Shown here one piece after another: positions 33,971 through 45,221 of a DNA stretch of 64,000 bases. The stretch is from contig SNVD02004722.1 in assembly GCA_013180625.2 (NCBI GenBank), forward strand, positions 1 to 64,000, in the 5' to 3' direction. Each line of letters begins with the position of its first letter. The stretch's first letter is position 1. Source of the DNA: Boswellia sacra. Taxonomy: Eukaryota > Streptophyta > Magnoliopsida > Sapindales > Burseraceae. The position numbers and the translations under genes were made by a program. The notes under the pieces are model-generated. The model did not search any database and was not told the DNA's origin. It saw only the letters and a list, made by a program, of their open reading frames with translations.

Positions 33971-35005
33971 GCTCTCAACTTTTCTCTCTGAACCAGCTGT
34001 TGGATTTTGATCTCTATAGGAAAATTTCGGCATCATCTTTGAGCAACAATGGTACTGTTAGAAAGTTGTTGGACTCATGATTCTAACAGTGTGTGGTACG
34101 AGGTCGACCGTCCTCAAACGAAGTGAAATCAGTCGAAACAACAGTGCCGTCAAGTTTTCTGATTCGATTTTTTCATTAAACAAGTCACGCTCTTTTGGTT
34201 CTACAGGGAGATTCTAACATAGGATTTTAGCATGTAATACGGCGTTGGAAAGATGACACAGAGACAATTCCAACCCTATCTAGCTCATTCCAATAAGTTT
34301 TCCTGGAATGAGATATCACTTGGAACATTAATGCTGCCAATCTTTGTTCTGGACTTGTCTGATCAAACTAGTCACTCTCTTTGGCCTCTACAGACTGATT
34401 CAAACGTTCCATTTGAGCATGTAATATGACGTTGGAAAGCTGGCAAAGATATGATTCCATTGCTTTCTAACTCGTTTCCAGAAGATATCGATGGTCAGAG
34501 ATATTGCCTAGAATAGTAACTCTGTCGGTTTTCATTCTGGACTAGTTTGCTCAAACTAGTCATGCTTTTTGGCCTCTTTTGACTGATTTTGACATTGGAT
34601 TTGGGCTTACAATACGGCATTGGAAATCTATTAGACACACGATTCCAATGGTGTCTCTTTGATTGTCATACAATATTGAATGAAGGAGATTCAGCTTAAA
34701 ACAGTGCCTGAACGGGAACTTGGCTCTCGATTTGGTGATCGGTTTGCATTCTTGTGCTCTTTTCTTGCTTGTTTCTTTGTGATGGCTTGTCATAGAGTAT
34801 GATTTCCTTAGGATATTGTTGATCTTGTGCCCCTAGTTGATAACAAAATTATGTAATTTGGTTGATTTGATTGTCTTTGATTTTGTACGTTGAGACTTGA
34901 TTGGATATAACTTGGAGTTGAATTTTGGGTTAAGTGCTACAGATTGATTTGTTTGCCAACTTTCTTCACCACGCCATTCCTAACCCTCACCCCGCCATAC
35001 CTACC
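33971..35005 (+). promoter_or_regulatory. Monomeric 5' UTR of LINE E10
   Basis: The GTTGGAAAG-type motif occurs near 34056 (variant), 34243, 34431 and 34616, giving a regular spacing of about 187 bp over four monomers. No coding potential is seen. An internal promoter role is inferred from the family. Confidence 0.6.
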
Positions 35006-36257
35006 ATGCCGGCCACTACCTACCAAAACAACCCTACCAAGCCTCCCACCAACACTAACAATCCCAAGAATAACACCAAACCATCCTAAACACCGGGTTC
35101 ATAGGCTGATAGGGTGAGAGTATATGAGGCTAGCACTCAGTTTTCCTTGGATTTGGTTGTACACATGGTGCCAGGATCTATTCTTGAATTAACAGATGAG
35201 TTGATCAACGATGATGAGTCTCAGTGGTTACGGTGTATTGTGGGTTTTTTCCCGGGTTATGACATGCCTTTCCATGCTCCGCGGTCTTTGCCATGCTCGC
35301 TTGGAAATCTAGCGGGTTAAAAGATGTTCGTTCCACTAGCGCGAGTTTCTTGATCTTTCGCTTTAGGATGGAGGATGAGGTCCACGATATTTTGGAGAGA
35401 GGGCCTTGGATGTTTGGAGGGAAGAACATTATCCTACAGCAGTGGAATCCCTACTTCTCTTTTGATAAGAATCAGATTTCTAAGATTTTGGTTTGGGTTA
35501 GATTACATGGATTACCTTTTCCACTACGGTCAGTTAGAGCTCTTAGCAGTGTTTTTAGCATGGTCGGGAGGCCTCTTTCATGTGACAAAATGACTTATGA
35601 GGGGACCTGGTTATCTTATGCTCGGGTTTGTGTTGAGTTAGATGCAAAGCACTCTCTAGTGCATGATTTGGGATCCGGTGCAAGCTATCTTCTGAGCCTA
35701 TTAAGATCAGAGTGGAATATGAGTGGAAGCCAAAACACTATACTAAGTGTTGCTTGTTTGGACATACCTGTCTTGTGCCGGTTGTGCATCCTGCACCTTG
35801 TAGGGCTCAGGCACTAGTTACTACTTCAATCCCCGTCTCGAGGGACAAGGGAAAGGCTGTTGCCCCTGAAGTCATAGCAGTAGTTCATATTAAGCATTCA
35901 GCTTCTGCCTTAGTAATTTTAGGACCAGTTTTTGATGATAGGGCTTTGATGGTTATTTTTGGGGATGATACTGTATCATCAGTTTTGGGTATAGAGTCTG
36001 AGTCGGGTTCTGATTCACTTGCTCTTTTTGAGGCAGATCAGGATAGGCTTTTAGGGTTTTCGGAGTGTATTACGAACAAGGAGGCTTCCTTGTTTGACGG
36101 TCCAACGACTCCATCACTTTTGAGACTTGTAGGAGCTAATTCCAAGACTCCTACTTTGATACTATTAGATATTCGCCCGCTTATTGATTCTACGTTTGGG
36201 GAAAAATGTAAGAACGACAATAAGGCTAGAGGGGGCGATGGGGCCAAGGGCAAGTGA
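35006..36257 (+). pseudogene. LINE ORF1 (copy E10), frameshifted
   Basis: MPATTYQNNPTKPPTN is the start. Stops precede GS-ADRVRV. DUF4283 is split by a frameshift near 35293: the first part has WLRCIVGFFPGYDMPFHA, the second FRMEDEVHDILERGPWMFGG and LHGLPFPLRSVRALSSVFS. A second frameshift near 35680 precedes the knuckle HYTKCCLFGHTC, with CX2CX4HXC spacing retained. The acidic C-terminal part ends GGDGAKGK and TGA at 36255-36257. Confidence 0.82.
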
Positions 36258-36301
36258 CCCCATTGAATGTTTTTCCAGTTTGTGTTTTATTCTAGTTTCC
36301 T

Positions 36302-39300
36302 ATGATAGGAAGTTGGAATCTTAGAGGCCTTAATGGTTTCTCCACGTAGAGGGTGGTAAGAAATTGGATTTCTAGATTTTCTTTGAGTATAATTGGTCTT
36401 TTGGAGGCTAAGGTTGATCAGCAGTATCTTGTGTTAGTGGTTTCAGCAATCTGTCCTTCTTAGGGTTTTCTATCGAATGTCACGGATTTGCTTGCCTATA
36501 GAATATTGGTTTTTAGGACCCTATGTTGTACAGTTTGAGCAGTTTGCAGTGTTCTACTCAGTGGGTTGCTTGTCGGGTTACTAGATTATCCGATAATATT
36601 TCCTTTGGGTTGGTCTTTGTTTATGGTTCTAATGACCTGGGTATTCGTCGATAGTTATGGGACTTTATTAGGGATCAGCCTGCAACTTTTGGAGATTTAC
36701 CTCGAATGGCATTGGGTGGTTTCAATTCCATCTTAAGGTCTTCAGACAGGGGTAGTGGGGATCAGACGTGGCATGGTTATATGGATGAGTTTGGGTAGTG
36801 TGTTCATGATACAGAGTTGACCAGGGTTCCTTCTTCTAGACTTCAATACACTTGGCATAATGGGCAACAAGGAGAGGGGATTATTCTGAGGGCACTTGAC
36901 TGGAGCTTTGGTAGCTCTTTCTAGTTCTCGGCTTGGCCGGGTACCATTTCAGAGATTCTTCCCAGGGATGTTTCAGATTGTTGTGTTATGGTTATTTGGT
37001 TTAAAGATTAGAGACATCGAGGGCCCGCTCATTTTAAGTTTTTGAATTTATGGGCTGATCGAAACGATATTTTAAAGGTTGTTCATAGGGTATAGGATAC
37101 GGTAGTGGATGGCAACCCTATGTATTGTTTCACTCAGAAGCTGGGTATGATGAAGTGAGAACCTAGGACTATGCATCGTCAAAATTCCAGTAACATATCC
37201 AGCAGGGTTATTAAGGCTCAGGCTCAGTGGGCTGCGCCTTAGGCTACTTTGGATGTGGACCCTTTTCGGTAGAGTGTATTTCAGTTGAGAGGTATCTTTG
37301 CAAGAAATACTTCAGGCTCTGTCAGGATGAGGAGGCTTTCTTTCGTCAAAGATCTAGGGTTTAGTGGCTCATGCTGGGGGATAGAAATCCCAAGTTCTTT
37401 CACAGATCTTTGATCCATCCATAAGCCGGGAATCAGATTCATCGACTTGAGGATGAGGATGGTACAGTGTTTACTGATTAGGGAGATGTGGGTCGGCTAG
37501 CAGTGGGAATTTTTCAGGGTCTTGTTACAGCTCCTGCTTGGCCTTCTATTCTGGATGCTTCCAGGTTCTTTTCTAGGTGGGTTTCAGAGGAGATGTTACC
37601 TTCTTTGGTTTGTCCCATTACTGATGACGAGATCAAAATAGTTTTGTTCTCTATCCTCGATGACAAAGCTCGTGGGCCAGATGGATACACTTCTTTGTTT
37701 TTTAAGCGAGCTTGGGGGATAATTGGCGTTAAGTTTAAGTCTGTTGTGCAACATTTTTTTGTTACATGTCAGATGCCTAGATGTCTTAATGCTACCAAGA
37801 TTGCTTTGGTTCCCAAGACGGAGCGACCGAGGGCCATGAGTGACTATAGACCGATTTCTTTTTGCAATGTGCTTTATAAGTGTATCTCAAAAGTGATTAT
37901 GAATCAGTTTAAAGTAGTTTTACCTGATCTAATCGGGAGTTCACAGCCTACTTTTGTCTCAGGGAGGAGGATTTCTGATGCTATTTTGCTGACACAAGAG
38001 CTCATGCATAATTATCATCTTGGGAGTTCACTGTCACAGTGTGCACTAAAAGTAGATATTCGTAAAGCTTTTGATACAGTCAGCTGGAATTTCATTTACG
38101 TGGGGCCACGGACTATCGGTATTCCTGAGTGTATGATTCAGTGGATCGAGACCTGCCTATCTTCTGCGCACTTCTCAGTTTCGCTGAATGGAGAGCTCCA
38201 TGGTTTCTTTATCACCGTACCTTTTCGTGTTAGCTATGGAAAGGTTGTGTGTTATTCTTCGAGAGGCTGCTCAGAGGCTGGGATTCCCTTTTCATTGGCG
38301 GTGTCAGCAGGTATCCCTTACCCATCTTTGCTTTGCAGATGATCTGATGGTTTTTTGTAGGGCAGATAAGGATTCTATAAGAGTGGTTAGAGATGCTTTC
38401 GATGAGTTTGCACGGCTCTCAGGTTTGGTTACCAATTTGGCCAAGAGTCATATTTTCCTTTTAGGGATTAATGAGCAGGATCGAGTCGCTTTATAGGCTA
38501 TAATCGATTTTTGAGTTGGGACATTACGAGTCAGATATTTGGCAGTACCTCTGATCAATACTCGATTGCGACTTTCAAATTGTGCACCTTTGATTGGGAG
38601 TATTGTGTCTAGGATCTGGTTATAGACATCCACAACTTTGACTTATGTTGGTCGACACCAGTTAATCAAGTCAGTGTTGTTCTCCATCCAAGTCTATTAG
38701 TCCTCCATGTTCATCTTGCCTGTAGCTGTGGTGTGGAGGATTAAGGGTATTCTGGCTGGTTTCCTTTCGAGCTGTACTTTTTTATCTTGTTTTGGGGCAA
38801 AGGTAGCTTGGACTTTGGTTTGTTACCCTTTAAAGGAGGGAGGTTTGGGGAGCAAACGGGTTAAAGATTGGAACTGGGCGGCTATTCTGAAGCATATTTG
38901 GAGGTTGCTCTCAAACAAGTCCTCCACTTGGTCTTCGTGGGTTCATCGTGTGCTTCGTCGGGGTCGATCTTTTTGGCAGGTCCGAGTTACATCTGGCGCA
39001 TCCTGGTCATGGCGGAAGATTTTCTCAGTAGGGATTGGTGCAGAGCTAAATTTGTCACTTATATTAGAGATGGCAGGGACACCTCTCTTTGGCAGGATTA
39101 TTGGCTTCTGCAGGGACCTTTGTGTGATTTGTTTTCCTTTCGAACTTTATCATCCACAGGTCTACCTCCAGATGCTAGGGTGTCAAATATTATTCAGGGA
39201 GGGGATTGGGTTTTTCCACTTGGAGGGTCGGATCTTCAGTTGATTTGGGACTCAATAAGGTTTCATTCGACTATTAGGCCTCCAGATCATCAGGTTTGAA

Positions 39301-39873
39301 AGGAGCATTCCTCAAGTATGTTTTCCATTGACTCAGCTTGGGAAATGCTGCAGGTTAGGCGATCGGTGAACTCTATTCATCGTCTTCTCTGGTTCCCGGG
39401 CCATGTCCCTACGCACTCTTTTATCCTTTGGTTTGCCTCTTTAGGGAGGTTGTATACTATGGATCATCTTCGGGGCTGTGGCACTCTATCGTCTACAACA
39501 TGTGCTTTGTGTGGATCAGATACAGAGACACATAGGCATGTTTTCTTTTGCTGTCCTTTTTTTGCTTCTGTTTGGTGAGAGATGACAGTGAAGACTCTCA
39601 TGACATGGCCGTCTTTTTCTTAGGCTTTTCTTCTTTATTGGTCCTCCCTTCATCTTCAGAGTCGAAAGGATTTTGGACATGTGCTTGCGTGGTTGGTTCT
39701 ATCTGCCACGGTTTATTTTATCTAGTATGAAAGGAGCAATCGTATTTTTCAGCAGTGATGTAGGACTCATCAGGAGATCATAGGGGATATTTATGAATTG
39801 GTTCGGACTCGAGTTCTAGCCTAAAGGACAAGTTTGTGATATCCATGCGTTATCGCGCCAATGGGGGTATAGT
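36302..39873 (+). pseudogene. LINE ORF2: endonuclease, RT and zf-RVT-like region (copy E10), broken
   Basis: Endonuclease blocks in the first ~700 bp carry several stops (GLLEAKVDQQ, ALGGFNSIL with the catalytic Asp changed to Gly, DQTWHGYMDEFG, LDWSFGSS). The best-preserved RT piece is 37488-38342 (284 codons): DDKARGPDGYTSLFFK, RPISFCNVLYKCISK and ALKVDIRKAFDTVSWN. About 35 bp are deleted near 38213, removing the GVQQGNPLSPY start. The next piece keeps LCFADDLMVFCRAD intact. The zf-RVT-like region at 39318-39578 retains CALCGSDTETHRHVFFCCPF. Confidence 0.9.
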
Positions 39874-40028
39874 TAGCTAGTATTGTGTGGTTTTTTGCCT
39901 AAGGCCTGCGCCTCTCTTTCGGCTTTGTCTTGCTCTGTTTGGGCTATTTTTGGCCCTTTGTTATTCTTTTTGGATTTGATTTTATCTTGTGTTTCCTTTT
40001 GAACGTTTGAGTCCTTTGTGACCCGCTT

Positions 40029-40040
40029 GGGGTATGCCCC
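40029..40040 (+). other. 3' UTR hairpin, family B
   Basis: GGGGTATGCCCC, a 4-bp G:C stem with a TATG loop about 50 nt before the poly(A). The same or nearly the same block is in all three families. In L1 lineages with stringent RNA recognition, a 3' stem-loop is what the RT binds; that role is inferred here. Confidence 0.6.
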
Positions 40041-40099
40041 TCGTCTCATGTATCTTGGTTTTTCTTTAATGTAATTATTAATTTTTCCAAAAAAAAAAA

Positions 40100-40113
40100 G
40101 TTTAGGGTTTAAG
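40100..40113 (+). repeat. Telomeric repeat tract
   Basis: GTTTAGGG TTTAAGG, just two units, between E10 and A11. Confidence 0.9.
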
Positions 40114-42212
40114 GAATTGGGAAGGGAGAAATTATCTCTCAACTAGGGTCGCTGGAGTTACTATTCACTCTACCCGAATGGCGAATCAGCCTTTGAGATT
40201 TATATATGTTGTAAATCGAAGTATCCTGAGAAACCTTTCCTTCTTAACCCTCATCAATTTTTGGCCGAAAGGCGTTCAAAATCGCCAAGGATAGTATTCG
40301 ATTTTGCCACCAACGAGCAAGTGAAGTATCACCTCTACCACCATCACGTTCGCCTCATCCCGCTCTACAAACTTTGCCTTCTTCACCGCTGCCTGATTCG
40401 TCTGGCATCACCTCTGTCCACAACTTTCTTTTTCACTGTTCACTGCCGCCACTTTCTATCAAACGGCAAGTGGTCTCTCACCTCCACCATCACGTTGTAG
40501 ATCGTGCGATGCTTATCAACTTTCCCTTCTCCACCATCGTTAGATTCCTACCGCATCTCCCTCAAATCGCCTTTTTTCTTTTCGGGTGGTACTATTCACC
40601 ACTGTGGTCACTATTCATCAGGCCGATACTGTTCATCAACCCTAACTAGATTGTTCCTCAGGCTATTCCACACAACTTGTCTCTTGGTCAGCCTCCTGAT
40701 TCCTTACAGTTACCAAGTTATTAGGAGACGATAATGGAAGCCCGCCTCGCCTCGATACCTGGTTTGCTCTCGTTCTCCTTTGCTCTTTATGAACTTTGAT
40801 TGACTTGCTTATGGTTTTGATCAATGGATCCGCCTAAAGCCCATCCTCCTAGTTCTTGGGCTGACAAAGTTAAGATCACTAATTCGAGCACCAGTTGCAA
40901 GCTGAATCCATTCCCTCAAGGAACCGAGCACAGTCCTTGAAATCCCAGATGAGATCGATGAGAATGTGGCCAAATGGCGTAGATCTTGATGGCTTCTTTC
41001 CAGGATATATGATGCCCTTTCATGCTGCACGTTTGATGGCCGTGCACGCATGAAAATTTAGCGGTCTCAAGGACGTCTATTCCACAGGTAAAGGAATTCT
41101 CATCTTCTGCTTTCGAACTGAAGATGAGGCTCATACTATCGGGCTCGCGTCCCTTGGATGTTCAGAGGTAAAGCAATTTGCTTAGCACCATGGGACCCAT
41201 ATTTGGATTTTAATGATACTCAATTACATAGGTCTCCTGTTTGGGTCTGATTATATGGCCCATCGTTTCCTCTGTTGACAACCAACAGCCTTAGCACTGT
41301 CTCCAGCATGGTTGGAAGACCTTTATCTTGTGACAAAATGACTTCTGATCTTTCCAGATTGGAGTATACGAGGGTATGTGTTCTTGTTGATGCAAAATGC
41401 CCTCTAGTTCAGAACTTTGAGTTCACGTGCAAACTCTCTCCCAAGCCCATACAAATTCGGGTTGAATATGAGTGGCTTCCAAAAAGTTGCCCCAAATGTT
41501 GTAAGTTTGGTCAACGTTATCTGAAATCGGTAAAGACTTCGAGTTAGGATAAGAATGAGGCTACCACCTCTGATAGCGCCCCTTCGAGTACGAGCAAGGA
41601 GGTGACACGATCCATTGATAGTGCCGTTTTGGGCAAAGATAAGGATGTGACCAGGGTGTCACTGATTCTTCCAAAATTATTGCTATTCCAACAGATTCTA
41701 TAGTGGAAGTTGTGCGTCCAAAGGCTGCTATAGTTTCAAGTGCAAAGTCAGTCTCAGATTCTGATCCTCCATCTCCTTTTGCGACCGATCAAGGTAGGCT
41801 TTTGGGTACTATCCAGTGTTCTACTAGTCATGAGGCATCTGTTTCGTCAGGACCAATAAATGCAGGACAACCTTCTAGGTTTTTTTTCCTCTCTTTTTGA
41901 GCCTCTGAATCGGCTAAGTGATGAGGAACAATCTGATAGAATTGATCATACTCATTCAGACACCCCAGCTATCCCTATAAAGAAAGGTAAAAGGAAGAAA
42001 AACAAGAAGGGTTAGAGCTCTGTGTGTTATTGAATTTAGGCCATTTGTGGTCATTTCTAATTTAAGTTGTTAAGGCCGTTTGTGGTCTTTTATCTAATTT
42101 TCCTTTGTTTGGACTTTACGTCCTTGTTGTAATTCTTGGGGTATGCCCCTCAGATTTTTTGTACATTGTTTTTTGGATTTATATTACAAAGTAACTTTTT
42201 CAAAAAAAAAAA
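40114..42212 (+). mobile_element. Family A LINE, copy A11, full length
   Basis: It starts AATTGGGAAGGGAGAAATT. Complete 5' UTR, ORF1, 3' UTR with hairpin at 42138-42149 and poly(A) 42202-42212, followed by GTTTAAGG. Confidence 0.88.
40824..42015 (+). pseudogene. LINE ORF1 (copy A11), broken
   Basis: ATG at the family position with GSWADKVKI readable. Small deletions around 40910-40985 shift the frame. DUF4283 continues with stops (TGA for Trp near 41052; TGA in VWV-LYG near 41249). 41275-41547 is open through LSTVSSMVGRPLSCDKMT to the knuckle SCPKCCKFGQRYL (His is Gln, last Cys is Tyr). It has the extra GKDKDV segment also present in A0. It ends in the lysine tail and TAG. Confidence 0.8.
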
Positions 42213-42226
42213 GTTTAAGGTTTAGG
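42213..42226 (+). repeat. Telomeric repeat tract
   Basis: GTTTAAGG TTTAGG, ending directly against the inverted 5' part of A12. Confidence 0.9.
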
Positions 42227-42236
42227 TAATAGAAAA

Positions 42237-42642
42237 CACTATGATCTTCAAGATTCAACTGCGGTTGCCATGGCTGTAAGAAAATATATTTACCTCTAAA
42301 CATCTAAGGAACGCGAGAAATGATTGCATGAACCTCATCCTCAGATCAAAAACGGAAGATGAGATATCTATTAACTATGGATCGGGCATCCTGTAAACTG
42401 CTAGATTTTCATGCACGTATGGCCATCTAACATGCAGCATGAAAGGGCATCGAATATCCTCGAAAGAAGCCAATAAGATATCTATGCCATTCTGCCACAT
42501 TCTCATCAACTATCTAATCCGGGATCTCAAGAACTGTACCTGGTGACTTGGCAGTAACCGGATCCAATTTGCAATGGGTGCTCGAATCAGTGATCTTGAC
42601 TTTGTCAGCCGAAGAGCCAGCATTTGACTTGGGTGGATCCAT
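42237..42642 (-). pseudogene. LINE ORF1 N-terminal part in the inverted segment of A12
   Basis: Read on the minus strand from the ATG at 42642: MDPPKSNAGS-ADKVKI (one stop in place of Trp), then LVGFF-type and GPWMFGG-type DUF4283 blocks up to ATAVESZEDH-like codons near 42237 (the last residues are uncertain because of stops). The sequence is closest by eye to copy A8. Confidence 0.75.
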
Positions 42643-43352
42643 CTAGAGAATCACAACTCAAACACAATAAAATCTCACTAAAAAGGGATTTGGAAACAAG
42701 AAGCGAACCAGTCATCGAACAAGGCGAGCTCATGAGTTTGACATCACTTCTTAGCGTCTGGTGATCCGCAAGGAATCTACAGGTCGACCAAGAGGCAAAG
42801 TTACGTGGAATAGCCTGAGGAACAATTTGGATAGGTTGATGAATAGTGATGGTTAGATGAACAATAAACACATCAGTGAATAGTGCCACCTAAAAAAGAA
42901 AAAAGGTGATTTGAGGGAGATGCAGTAGGAATCTGACGATGGTGGAGAAGGCAAAGTTGATCAGTGTCAGCCAATCTACAAAGTGGTGGTGAAGGTGAGA
43001 GTCCACTTGCCGTTCGATGAAAAGTGACAGCGGTAAACAGTGAAAAAGAACGTTGTGGACGGAGGTGATGCCGGATGAATCAGGCAGCGGTGAAGAAGGC
43101 AAAGTTGTAGAGCGGGATGAGGTGAACGTGATGGTGGTGGAGTTGACACTTTACTTGCTCCTCGGTGACGAAACTGAGTACTGTTTTTGGCGATTATGAA
43201 CACCTTCCGACCAGAAATTGATAAGGGTCAAGAAGGAAAGTTTTCTCAAGATACTCCGATATACGACATATGTAAATCTCAAAGGCTGATTTACCAATTG
43301 GGAGGAGCGAACAGCAACTCTGACTACCCCAATTAGGCAGAGTGAACAGTAA

Positions 43353-43956
43353 TAGTACCCGAGGTATGTGTTTGCCTGGATGGAGATCATCTTCCAGTTA
43401 AGAACTTCGAGATCAGATGTAAGGTTAGTCCCGAGCCCAACCAAATTTGAGTTGAGTATGAGCGATTTCCAAAATGTTACCTCAAATGTTATACCTTAGG
43501 TCACCGATGTCCGGATCTGGCAAAGACTTCTGGTCAACATAAGAGTGAGGCAAATCCCCCTGGTAGCGCCTATTTGAACACGGGTAAGGTTATGACGAAA
43601 GTCATTGAGAGTTCAAAACTTGTTACTTCTCCAGCAATTTCTGAAATGCAAGTTGTGCCTCCTAAGGCTGCTGCAGTCTCGAGTAGAGCGTCAATCTCAT
43701 ATTCAGATTCTCTATCTCCTTATACGATGGATCCGGGGTAGACTTTTGGGTTCTATCATTGTTTTACTAATTGTGAGACATCTATTTCATCAAGGCGGAT
43801 AAATGCAGGACAACCTCCTATGTATTTTCCCTCACGTTTTGAGCCTTTTAATAGGCTAAGTGATGAGGATCAATCTAATAGGATTGATCATTCTCATTCA
43901 GACATCCCGACTACTCCTATAAAGAAGGGTAAAAAGAAGAAGAACAAGAAGGGTTA
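43353..43956 (+). pseudogene. LINE ORF1 C-terminal part in the plus segment of A12
   Basis: It resumes at the VCVCLDGDHLPVKNFEIRC-like block, then a knuckle region (degraded) and the C-terminal Ser/Asp-rich part, with frameshifts near 43610 and 43735, ending in a lysine tail and TAA at 43954-43956. Confidence 0.75.
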
Positions 43957-44192
43957 AGGCTTTGCTTTATCGGACTTGTTTTCCTTTTCTTTATGTTTGC
44001 ATCATTTTAAATATTTTTTTTGTTTTCCTTTTCTTGTTAGGCCATTTATGGTCCTTGGAAATCTTTTTTGTTTAGGCTGTTTGTGGCCTTTATTTTGATT
44101 TATTTTTGGACTTTACGTATTAGTTGTAATTCTTAGGGTATGCCCTCCGGATGCTTGCACATTATGATTTTTTGGATTTATATTACTAAGTA

Positions 44193-45221
44193 ACTTTTTC
44201 TCTGAATAGCTGCCACCTTGGCAGACTCCTCCCAGATGCTACCAACGTCGTGTCAGGGAGGGTAAGGTATCGTTGGAAAGGTCTCGACAAGAGGAATCCT
44301 TCGGTACTATTCTTATTGCTGGACTCGGCTGGAGGGAGAAGATATTGTCGGAAGAGTGTTCACCAAACTCTTATTTCATCTCTATAATTTGTATTTGACA
44401 TCTGATTTGTTTGGGCGAGATAGTGGTAGAAAGATATCGACGAGACGCTTCAACCACCGCTAGTCTAGTTGCATTTTGACATCGAACAGAAAAGTTGTTG
44501 TTGAAATAATGCCCGAGTCATTGTTTTTTGCATCTACAGTGTTTTCTCGTTATCCGTTCCAGGTAAGCGAGGTAGCAATGGAAAGTTCTTCGAAGAACGA
44601 GTTGATTGGTGGAAATCTCATGGCAAAAGGACGTCGATGCTAGATGTTATCTCATTTTCTTTCTTCAGGTGAATAGTGGCTGTTGTTGTGGAGAGCCGGA
44701 GGAATTTCTTGCTAGAACAATGTCGGCCAAACTTTTCTTTTGCTTCTACAGTGCAGTTTTGGTATCCGATTTGGGCATGTAAGATACCGTTGGAAAGCTT
44801 TCGATGAGATGCTTCATCCACCACTGGCGTTGATCCATTTTGTGGCCTTTACAATAGAGTTACAAGTGGAATAGTATTTTTGGTGACTATTTTGTGCCTC
44901 TACAGTATATCTCGCGGTACACAGATCTTGCTGAAATGAGTTGACTGGTGGAAGTTTCCTACCAAACAGACATCAGTGCTGAAAGTTACAATTTTTCATG
45001 CCTGTTTTGGTGACTGGTTTGTGCCCTTTCCCTTGTGTTTTCTTTTTGTCATTGTTAACTTATGCTTGCATTGTTGTGAAGTAGCTGTTTGTTTGCGATT
45101 AGGTTGAATTCAGAATTGTTTGTTGTGTGGATTTGGCGCCCGCCACTTGTTCGATCTTTTGCCACAAAATATTCTTATCCTTCACCACACCGCCCTAATC
45201 CTACACCACATCATTTTCACT
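44193..45221 (+). promoter_or_regulatory. 5' UTR of LINE E13 (second type)
   Basis: It contains repeated phrases such as ATCGTTGGAAAGGTCTCG, CCGTTGGAAAGCTTTCG and GAGACGCTTCAACCACCGC, so it is built from degenerate sub-repeats. It is related to the isolated block at 54898-55644 and to the 5' end of E21. No coding potential is seen. Confidence 0.55.

Larger units (their letters stand above)
33971..40099 (+). mobile_element. Family B LINE, copy E10, essentially full length
   Basis: A monomeric 5' UTR (same type as E7), ORF1, ORF2, a family B 3' UTR with hairpin GGGGTATGCCCC at 40029-40040, and poly(A) 40089-40099 followed by GTTTAGGG. It shares its 5' UTR type with family C but its 3' end with E3, so the 5' and 3' modules are not tied together. 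Confidence 0.9.
42227..44192. mobile_element. Family A LINE, copy A12, with inverted 5' segment (twin-priming type)
   Basis: The 3' part (43353-44192) is on the plus strand; the 5' part (42227-43352) is on the minus strand. Together they cover one family A copy, with about 125 bp (the PVWIHLYGL to RLEYAR region) missing at the inversion point. The 5' UTR start faces the 3' part. This is the pattern made by twin priming in L1 insertions. The 3' end has lost its poly(A) and telomeric tract and runs into E13 through shared T bases. Confidence 0.87.

Noticed and set aside
44193..45221. Short frames in LINE 5' UTRs as small genes
   Set aside because: They are not shared between copies of the same UTR type and lack recognisable motifs.
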